Assembly (NCBI GenBank): GCA_033439765.1
Contig: JAULSN010000002.1
Span: 3,596,001-3,660,000 of the forward strand
Length of the DNA: 64,000 bases
Source: Lasiosphaeria ovina
Taxonomy: Eukaryota; Ascomycota; Sordariomycetes; Sordariales; Lasiosphaeriaceae
Direction of reading: 5' to 3'
Under the pieces are notes generated by a model. That model did not search any database. It worked only from the letters and a program-made list of their open reading frames with translations, and was not told the origin of the DNA. Each line of letters starts with the position of its first letter. Position 1 is the stretch's first letter. Shown here in pieces: positions 55,483 to 64,000 of this stretch. Both the position numbers and the translations under genes were made by a program.

Positions 55483-58222
55483 ATGAAGACGGGAATCTTG
55501 TGCCTGGTCCTCCGTCGAGCCGCCATCTTCCGCGGGCGGAGCACTTTGCATACGGAAGTTCCCTGGGTTGCGCATGTCCACGCTGCTGGATTCGATCCCG
55601 GTCTTGGCCGTCCCGTCCCAATGTTTAGCAGGGCTGTAGAGAAGGGGGTCGCCGCGGTGAACAACCCGCCCCGACCCTCGACATCCGGCAATGTCCTCGC
55701 CAAGCAGCTCTTTCCCTCCAGCAGTCCTGCCCCCAGCTCCAGCAACACCCAAGCCCACTCGGGCAACGTCGCCGACATGCTGAGGAAGCCCCGCGTGCCT
55801 TCGGGCTCAAATGCCCCCTCGAAACCTCCTTCAGCCGCCGATCCCCTACAAAACCGCTCGCTGAACACTTCCCAGCCCCCTCCACCACGGGTCGTCAATA
55901 ACAAGGCGTTTGCCTCTCTATATAATACCGCCGATTCGTTCAAGGAGTCGCCGGTCGTGATCAATCTCCTCGACGGGACCCCTACTGCTTCGACCTCGTC
56001 TAAATCGAACACGCTGCAAAATGCTGTCTACATTTCCGACGACGACTTCAGCGACGACGAGAACCTGGACTTGGACTTTCAGGCTCCCTCCATTCTACCA
56101 TCCCTGCCCTCTCTCCCGCACTCTCAGTATTGCCCTCCACCTCCGGCTTCCAAGCATGACCCTCCCCCCGCAAGCAACACCAGCGCCCTTTCTTGGTCTC
56201 AGTCATCTCCTTCGCACCACGGACTTCCAAAGCGTCAGGCTGACACCATTTCACAACGGCGTACAAAACGGGAGTCCCCAGTCGACGACCTACCTCTTCA
56301 AGCGACGAAGAAGCCACGACAGCTTTACTGGAAATCACGGCAAGCAGCAGATGAGGAGGAACTCTCACAGCAATCCAAGGTCGTTCCTCCAGTGGCTACA
56401 AAATCTAAGGGAGGCTTACAGTGGAATTCTACGGCGAGCGAGATTGCGGCCCGAAAGAAGCAGCTGAAAACGCAGCAAAAGGTGGCAGTGCCGGGCAGTA
56501 AAGACGCCTCTGCCTCGGACATGCGTGATGCTGTCAAGTCGTATGCTGCGGCAAAGGCAGCAACGACCATAATGCTGAGCAAGGAGCAAAGACATGTCAA
56601 AACCCTAGTGGTCGAGAATGGTCAGAGCGTCTTCTTCACGGGTCCGGCCGGTACCGGAAAGTCTGTATTGATGCGAGCCATTATCGGCGAGCTCAAGAAG
56701 AAGTTTGCGCGGGACCCAGAGAAGATTGCAGTTACCGCTTCCACGGGCCTCGCCGCATGCAACATCGGCGGCATGACGCTACACAGCTTCGCGGGCATCG
56801 GCCTCGGGAAAGAGGATGCCGCAACCTTGGTCAAGAAGATTCGGCGCAACCCGAAAGCAAAGAATCGGTGGCTCAAAACCAAGGTGCTTGTTGTTGATGA
56901 GATATCAATGGTGGATGGCGATCTCTTCGATAAGCTGTCCCAGATTGGCAGGACGATTCGGAACAATGGGCGACCTTGGGGCGGTATCCAGTTGGTTATC
57001 ACCGGCGACTTTTTCCAGCTGCCACCAGTTCCAGACGGGAGCAAGCAGAGAGAGGCAAAGTTTGCTTTTGATGCAGCTACCTGGACCATGTCCATCGATC
57101 ATACGATAGGCCTTACGGAGGTGTTCCGTCAAAAAGATCCTGGTAGGCGCGATGTCTGTGGTAAAATTACGTGCTTCAAGCTGACCTTTTTAAAGAATTT
57201 GCCGACATGCTCAACGAAATGCGGTTGGGCAGGATTAGTGAGCAGACAGTTCGGAACTTCCAGGCACTGAGCAGACCTCTTCAGTTCAATGACGGGCTTG
57301 AGGTTACAGAATTGTTAGTATTTGCATTGTGAAATGCATCAAGGTGCTAGGCTTACCCGCATCATCTAGATTCCCGACAAGAAATGAGGTCGAAAGCTCA
57401 AATCAGAAACGTCTGCGAGCTCTGTCGGGGAAGCCTTATCGTTTCGATTCCCTAGACACTGGTGACCCGGCAATCCGGGAAAGGCTCCTCGCCAACATGA
57501 TGGCTCCGACAGCCATCGAGCTGAAAAAGGGTGCCCAGGTGATGCTCATCAAGAACATGGACGAGACGCTCGTCAACGGCTCGCTTGGAACAGTCATTGA
57601 TTTCATGAGCGAATCGACGTTTGAGAATACTCACGTTGACGACGCGGCCAGATCTGACGCCGACTCGGACGCTAAGAAGCGGATCCGAGCATTCAGCAAC
57701 GCGCTTTCTGACAGTTCCAGCAAGAAGGACAACGTACAGTACCCACTGGTGCAGTTTCACGCCGTCGATGGCACTCACCGAACAATTCTCTGCGTCCCCG
57801 AGGACTGGAGGGTTGAACTGCCTACTGGCGAGGTCCAGGCCTCTCGCAAACAACTTCCCCTGATTCTGGCCTGGGCCTTGTCGATCCATAAGGCTCAGGG
57901 ACAGACCCTGGAGCGCGTCAAGGTCGACCTAGGTAAGGTCTTCGAGAAGGGCCAAGCTTACGTCGCCCTCAGTCGTGCGACCACCCAAGAAGGACTCCAG
58001 GTGCTGCGCTTCCAGAAGGAGAAGGTCATGGCGCATCCCCGCGTTGTGGGCTTCTACAATAAGCTGTACAGTGCAGAAACGGCGGCGAAAAAGAAAGCAG
58101 AGCCCGCCACCATTACCCAGTTCATAGCCCCTAAGGTGGCTCCTCGGCCGCGGCCCGCTGCCCCACATGGGGGTCGAGATATGTTTGACGAAGACGAGGA
58201 GGCGATGGCTGCATATGGTTGA
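55483..58222 (+). CDS. PIF1: PIF1-family ATP-dependent 5'-3' DNA helicase
   Basis: Three exons, 55483-57142, 57196-57313 and 57370-58222, join in phase to 876 residues. The N-terminal 370 residues are disordered, with an acidic SDDDFSDDE patch. The helicase core has Walker A GPAGTGKS (about 387-394), [13 protein letters not shown], Walker [13 protein letters not shown] (about 470-481), [11 protein letters not shown] (Q/P loop), and EVFRQKD. In the last exon are [37 protein letters not shown] and [15 protein letters not shown] (motifs V/VI). PIF1 unwinds G-quadruplexes and RNA-DNA hybrids, and acts at telomeres and in mitochondrial DNA maintenance. Two in-frame ATGs (55483 and 55621) could give mitochondrial and nuclear forms: the first 46 residues are rich in Arg with few acids. 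Confidence 0.93.
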
Positions 58223-60289
58223 TGCTTGACACTAGCCGGAAGCATGAGCGACATGGGAGCAAGCATGGGAAGGTTTCTTCTAGGTTGGCTTGTTAAATAT
58301 CTAAAGGCGTCAACTAGAACCCAGAAAATTGGCTTTACTTTACTTTGTTAACTCTGTATTCTTCAGGCGGTACGAGCTATTTGTCTCGATAGATCTATTC
58401 TTCGCCCCATGTGAAGAGAAGAACCCGATCTCCTGGCGTTGGCGGGTGGGTGATGCATTGATTAGGTAGCTGCATATGAAGCAGTTTTGTGAGGTCGACT
58501 AGGAATCAAGTGTAATTATCAACTACCTTTTGCCGTATCTTGTCACGTTTGCAATTGTCCTTTATCATTATCCTGACTGTTTTATGGCCCAGGGAATATG
58601 GGTGTTCAGTTTCACATTCTTCTTTCAAGCAATGCTTGGTGTGACAGAAGAGGAGGTCATGTCATGGCTGGTTGAGCAAGCCTGTTAGATTGGTCATCAC
58701 CGGATTTGTCCTTTGTTTGGTCCGGGTTTTATGAGCGGTATGCTCGGAGAGTATTACAACGCACAGCACGTTCACACATTGGTTTTAAATTACCTGTATC
58801 ACAGTCTCTTTATCCACGCTCGTTTATCTCTGGCCCGTGGGGCTTTCACGACTGAGGTTTGCTGCTGTTTCAACCCACGTATCTGATGCTTAGAGAAATT
58901 CCTTTACCCATATAAGACCCCAAGGCTATTACGGGGATGTACTGCAATTGAATATCGCAGCCGTGAAAGGCTACATGTTGACATTGACGCCGAATCTCCA
59001 TTTGCTGTTTACGTGTCACTAAAATTAATACCTCAGCGGTTCCGTTTGTGAGAGACAGCTGAGAATGTTTCGAGATCTGATCTGGTTGGGAGTCGGGAGA
59101 TGGTTCCATGTTTATCTACTGACCAATATACATCAGATCAATGTAGAATTCCCTCCTTAAGGCAAGCCTTATTGAAGCAGACGAAATATAACATAACATC
59201 AGATCAAAGGCTGGATGAATGGGATCGAAGACGTAATTTCATCCCTTGGAAACCATTTGATATTTTGCCGGCATGAGAGAAATGTTTGTACAAGACCGAT
59301 GACCAACTATCTCGCTGCCCAATTAGGCGCTTCGGAATTTACCTAGCTAGGTGCCTAGTTAGATCAATAAAAGCTTCAAAAGCCGTTAGAGTGTGGTTAA
59401 TAAATTGAGGTAGTGCTTGGACCTACTGGGGGTTTTTGTCTTTTGCCTTACATGACAACGTCAACGGCATCACCGTCGCAAGTCAAGTAGTACCGTCTTC
59501 TCAAACGCGGCTGCCAGCTCACTTTGATAATATTTCCACTTTCACTCTCCACGGAGCCAAAGATCCCAAGGCACTTAAATCCATGAACCACTAGCAATTA
59601 ACGTTAAGAGAAATGAATTCTGCAGATAACAATGAAATCGAGTGACTGTCATTCATTTGCGCGTCACTTCTGAATATTAACAGCTTCTAGAATTTAAATT
59701 CTTTTTTTCTTGTTGTTGGTTGTGTATAGAGTCACGCTCACATCTTTGTTAAGCATTCACAGGCCAAAACGGTGGCGACGTTTGTTTGTTTTGGAATCAG
59801 GAACAAGAAATTGACCAGGGCCTCCATTCCTATGCACAGTATGGAATGCCCAGTTTGGCGAGTTCACGCACAGTCTTGCAGTCCCAGTACCTGAGGGCTG
59901 AACTTAAATGCCCCGCAATCTTTTCAGTTTGCGGCTTGTTGCACGACCATTCGGCTCTTGGCAAACTCGCAGACCCACGTACCCACGCGATGGAGGCGTA
60001 TCGTATCGATAAGCAAATTATGGAGGAAGCTCTGACCGTGGGCTAAATTCGCCCGGCAACCGTATTCTGGGGCCAACTTTGAACTGAAGGGAAACTTTGA
60101 TGCTCTTTTCGGCCCTTTAACCAAACCAGCCCGAAAGTCCAACTCGTCGACCACCACACCCACCGAATCCAACGACCTTTGCCCGATTCCTCGGACGAGA
60201 CCCGGCCGCGGGGACTTCAAAATCTGCGCACGCGTCGTATCTTGCATCGTCCAGAAACATCAGCGCGACCCGCGCCCGTCGCCGCCGCG
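58223..60289. other. 2-kb intergenic region between PIF1 and EDC3
   Basis: AT-rich, with no supported gene. The 3' end of this stretch (60090-60290) is CT/C-rich and is the probable EDC3 promoter and 5' leader. Confidence 0.5.
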
Positions 60290-62746
60290 ATGGCAGCCGA
60301 GTTCATCGGCCTGCAGATGCTGGTGACGCTGCGCGACCCGCCCACGAGACTCAAGGGCACCATCAGCGCCGTTGAAGCCGGCTCTGGCTTGACTCTGAGC
60401 AACGGTAAGCCTGGCCCCATTCCCCTGTGCAGACTTCTTTCTCCTGCGTCGAGCGAAGCTACCGATGGATGCTGACCAGAGTTCTTCTGCCTCTCAGTCT
60501 GGATACTTGACACCAATAAATGGGAGCCAAGGCTGACGATATCTGCCTCAAACATCGTCGATGTTTCGGAAGTCCCTAGGGTCGCTCCCACAAACCCGCT
60601 CCTTGCGACTCAGGCACCAACCCCACCGACCGTCACGCCGCAAGCACAGCCGCCAGCGCCGCCAGCGCCGCCGGCCAAGTCCGCATTCATAGACCCTGCC
60701 ATTGTGGCCGTCGGAAAGCGCCCCGGCTCTCTCCCGAACCGAGGACCCGACTCCGCGCATCACCAACCTAACACGAGCGAAAAGCGGGATCCCGAGCCCT
60801 TAGTCGTTTCCCCGTCGGTGCAAAATGAGTTCAACGAGCCGGATCCTGTCCCCGCAATTGTCGTTTCCGAGTCTATAAAGGGCCTAAAGATAGAAAACCA
60901 GGCGGCGGTGGTAGAGTCTGCGGACGAGCTGCCCGTGCCAGAGGTTGCTCTCGAATACGGCCAAACAGCGGTGCAGAAGAAGAAGCGACGGCAGAGAAAG
61001 ACTGGAAACTCCAAGAACGCGCCCGAGGACGTTGAGGCATCTCCTCAAGCCCCAAAGACTGCGAACCGAGGGAAAGGCTGGAGACAGACGCCTATTCTGC
61101 AGAGTACTTCATCATTCCAACCGTTCGATTCACTCAAGAGAAACAGTGCCAGAGGTAGGCCTGTCAATGACAATGGGTGGGCATCTGAAGACGTCACAGA
61201 CGTCCAGGAGGCGGGAGACTTTGATTTTGGGGGCAGCCTCGCCAAGTTTGACAAGCAGCAGATCTTTGAGCAGATGAGAAAGGACGACGAGGTTGACGAG
61301 GCCGACCGCCTGGTCTCTCACAACCGCTACCCCCGCCCCAAGCCGGGCACCGGCGGTGGAAAGAATCTCCACTACTCGGAAAACGTCCTGGATACGCCTG
61401 TGGCAATATTAAAGTCCAAAGAGAAGCCGACCAAGGAAGCGACCAATGATTTCTGGAACAGCGAGGCCGACGACGGTGTCTTGAACGGGGGTGAGCGCCT
61501 GAGCGGCCGAGACATGGGAAGCAGGCAAGGCTCGCGCCGCGGCGAGAGCAAGGTGTCAGTGACCCGGAGATCACAGTCGCGCAAAGCTAGCGGCGCTGCC
61601 ACTGGTCCGGGTCCCAGCAGGGTCAACTCTGGTGTAAGCCATTACCGAACCCAGTCGCTCAAGGGAAGCCGGCCGAGCAGTCGGCTATCAACGACGGTCG
61701 TGGCCACTGACAAGAGATTGATGCAGCTCTCGACGCCTGCCACTGCGCAGGGTCTGTACATGCTCCCGTCCAACCGCCGCGTTGAGCCCGTCTCGGCGCT
61801 GCAGATGCTGAACCTGGAAAACATTGCGCACAATGAGATCGGCCTGACGGAGGAGATGATGACGGAAAACGCCGGCCGGGGAATCGCCCAGGTGACGCTG
61901 ACTGCTCTCACTGATCCAGCTATCAAGGTGCGCCACGCCGGCACTGTCGATCCGTCGTCTGGGAATCCGCCTCCACAGACTGTTGTTGTTCTGGCCGGGA
62001 ACAACAAGTCTGGCAGCCGGGCCGTCGCCGCGGCCCGCCATCTTCGCAATAAAGGCATCAACGTGCTCGTGTGCGTGGTGGGCCTGGAGCGCGGGGAACG
62101 CGACCTACTCGAAGATGTGCGCCAACAGGTGCGGCTCTATAAAAACCTCGGCGGGCGCATCTTCTCCAAGAGCGACTTCTTCGAGCACCTGCGCAAGATC
62201 AGCATCCCCATGTTGACAATTGACACGCCCCGGACATCACTCAGCAGCCTGGCAAACCCGGCGCCCGTCATGTTGATTATCGACGCGCTCCTCGGTCTGG
62301 CCATCTCGTTTGAGGAGCTGCGCAACGGCGACCAAGCCACCGTCTATGAGCTGATAGAGTGGGCAAACCGGAACGAGGCGTTTGTGCTCGCCGTCGATAT
62401 CCCGACGGGGATCGACCCCTCGTCGGGTACCGTCAGCGTCATCGACGGCAACCGACTCTACGTCAAGCCCCGATACGTGGTGGCCGTCGGCGCCCCCAAG
62501 CGCGGACTGGTCGAGGCCATGATGGCGGCCGAGAACGACGACAGCGAGACGGTGCTGGCGGGCGACGCGACGCTGCCCGACGACGCCGTCTCGGACTGGA
62601 AGCTCTTCCTGGTCGACATGGGCCTTGGCCCGGCCGTCTGGAAGAAGGCCGGCACCAAGCTGCGCCGGGGCATCGACTTTGACGACAAGTGGGTGCTGGA
62701 AATGAGGTACCAGGGCATCTCGGTGGAGGAGGACGAGCTGGTATGA
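60290..62746 (+). CDS. EDC3: Enhancer of mRNA-decapping protein 3
   Basis: Exon 1 is 60290-60404 and exon 2 starts at 60498 (acceptor ctctcag), giving 787 residues. An in-frame alternative acceptor at about 60478 would add a few residues. Residues 1-65 form the LSm domain (FIGLQMLVTLRDPPTRLKGT, LTISASNIVDVSEV). An unstructured middle follows, with the FDF motif region DFDFGGSLAKFDKQQIFEQM near 279. Residues about 465-780 are the YjeF N-terminal-type Rossmann domain (IGLTEEMMTENAGRGIAQV, VVVLAGNNKSGSRAVAAARH, AVDIPTGIDPSSG). EDC3 scaffolds P-bodies, binding Dcp1/Dcp2 through LSm and the helicase Dhh1 through FDF. All three domains are intact. Confidence 0.95.
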
Positions 62747-64000
62747 AGGGCGCACTGGGGGCCCGTCAAGCGTTCTAGATTCGGGAATTATTATTGCCAT
62801 ACCGGGGCAAGGAGTTGCGGCAGCCTTTGGTTTTTGTAGCGATGTCACATTTGCATTCTCACGGGGCGGGTTTTCTCAGAAAGGAGTCGGTGCTTTGTAT
62901 TGCTAGTTTTTATTTGTTTTGTACTCTGGTTTCTTGTTGCTATGGGGGATTGAAAGCGGGCCGGTTCCTCAAACATTTCGGAGTTCTTGTCCCGTCTACC
63001 AACCCATCTTGCCCGAGTCGGAGCGTTTGAGTCGGACTTTAATGCTATGCTCGACAATTGCTTGTGTAAAGCTTCAAAGCAATGTACCTACTTGCCTACT
63101 TGCCTTGCACTTGTCCATTTCCATGATAGTAACACTAGGTGGAAAATGAACAACATATGGTAGACTGTCGATTCTTATTGCAATATCCCATCTTTCTCTC
63201 TCCTACGCATGTTTATATAGAATACGTACAACCAATTGCTTGCGCCAACGGTTCTGAGTGCCGGTTTTGTACCAGGAGAGAACAGAAATGATCAAAGGGC
63301 TTCAAGAAGAAACAAAAGGGAAAAAAGGTACAACGCGAGTTAGCCACCACTGATCGGCCAGGTTCAAACTACAAAAAGACGGAAAGAGCCTAGGGCTGGT
63401 TGACTCTCCTTGACTATCATCCTCCGGGTTTACGAAAAGCTCGCGGGGTATTTCACGCCATCTTCTTCCCTGCTCTAGCGCCTGGGTTTCCTCGGCAGAG
63501 TACTACGAAAAGAAGCCAAAAAGGGAAGCCCTCGGCTTTTCCTAGCGACTTCACCCTCACCCCGGGTTCAGGAAGTGCACATCAAATTTAAGAAAGGAAA
63601 ATGTTTTCGAGGATCCCCCACAATAATGAGATTGATGGTATCATATATGACGAAGCATGGTAGACAGGTGACCACAGCTGCACAAACGGAGCAAAACCCT
63701 GCGTCCCTGCCAATCCACCCATTCATTGACAAAGGAAAAAGACCAATACTGAAGCCAAGAAAAGACTCCGCGATGTGGTAATGTCTTTTATTCCAGGACA
63801 AAAAGAATAGTTGAAGAGAAAGCTACCAGCCTCTCGGACGTGCAGCGGAATACAGGCAAGGAGACAGGATGGTCATCAAACAACATGTACACTTAATATA
63901 AACAGGTTGACCAGTGGCTAATCCCAGAGAATGGCGAAAAATCACAGTCCGAAACTCGTGTGATTTTGGTGGGCTTCTTGAAGTACTAGCGTGGTGATTA
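62747..64000. other. 3' region of EDC3 and unassigned right edge
   Basis: No gene can be supported. The stretch may contain the EDC3 3' UTR and the 3' UTR of a gene beyond the right edge; short frames on both strands lack any family motif. Confidence 0.45.

Overview
The window is nuclear DNA of a filamentous ascomycete, most likely a Sordariomycete. The genes are split by short introns (about 45-70 bp) with GT-AG ends, CTRAC-like branch sites and frequent CT-rich promoters. HET-domain genes, HeLo-type proteins and DUF1996/DUF3669/DUF6536 families, all typical of Pezizomycotina, are present. Genus and species cannot be told from sequence reading alone. Exon joins given here were worked out by eye from reading frames and splice sites; they have not been tested with transcripts.

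Layout. Positions 1-46,000 look like an accessory island: gene relics, HET-domain genes, protein-kinase-like genes, AT-rich gene-poor stretches and repeats. In order: a long uncharacterised gene running off the left edge (<1-4154, minus); a truncated DUF6536 membrane-protein relic (about 4340-5915, minus); a kinase-like gene interrupted by a TAG (6630-7708, plus); a divergent pair made of a HeLo-like pseudokinase (9285-10860, minus) and a kinase-WD40 fusion with near-identical repeats (11230-13689, plus); a HET relic; a GH79 glycosidase (16474-18048, minus); a retroelement-like remnant; a decayed HET gene (19321-21510, minus); kinase fragments and an intact kinase-like gene (23991-25706, plus); a DUF3669 relic; a GMC oxidoreductase (28835-30690); a secreted DUF1996 protein (32096-33193); a P450 relic; a HET gene with a frameshift (34420-36207); a large PLP-dependent decarboxylase (37431-41063); a small membrane protein (42371-42919); and a partial HET gene (44309-45700, minus).

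From about 47,500 to the right edge the content changes to conserved housekeeping genes: TOM22 (mitochondrial import), an NHA1/Sod2-type Na+/H+ antiporter, a PIF1 DNA helicase and the decapping activator EDC3, separated by long intergenic regions. The window therefore seems to span an accessory/core boundary near 46-47.5 kb.

Two signals stand out. (1) The divergent pair at 9.3-13.7 kb joins an apparently active kinase carrying a fast-evolving WD40 sensor to a kinase that has lost its catalytic residues and carries a HeLo-like N-terminal helical region. This resembles the RIPK-MLKL logic of animal necroptosis and the paired sensor/effector genes of fungal allorecognition, and is proposed here as a candidate cell-death signalling system. 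(2) At least thirteen in-frame stop codons in five otherwise readable gene bodies of the island are all TAG, mostly where a glutamine (CAG) would fit. This suggests CpA-directed mutation (RIP-like), or else genes whose UAG is altered at the RNA level, as known for A-to-I editing in Sordariomycetes.
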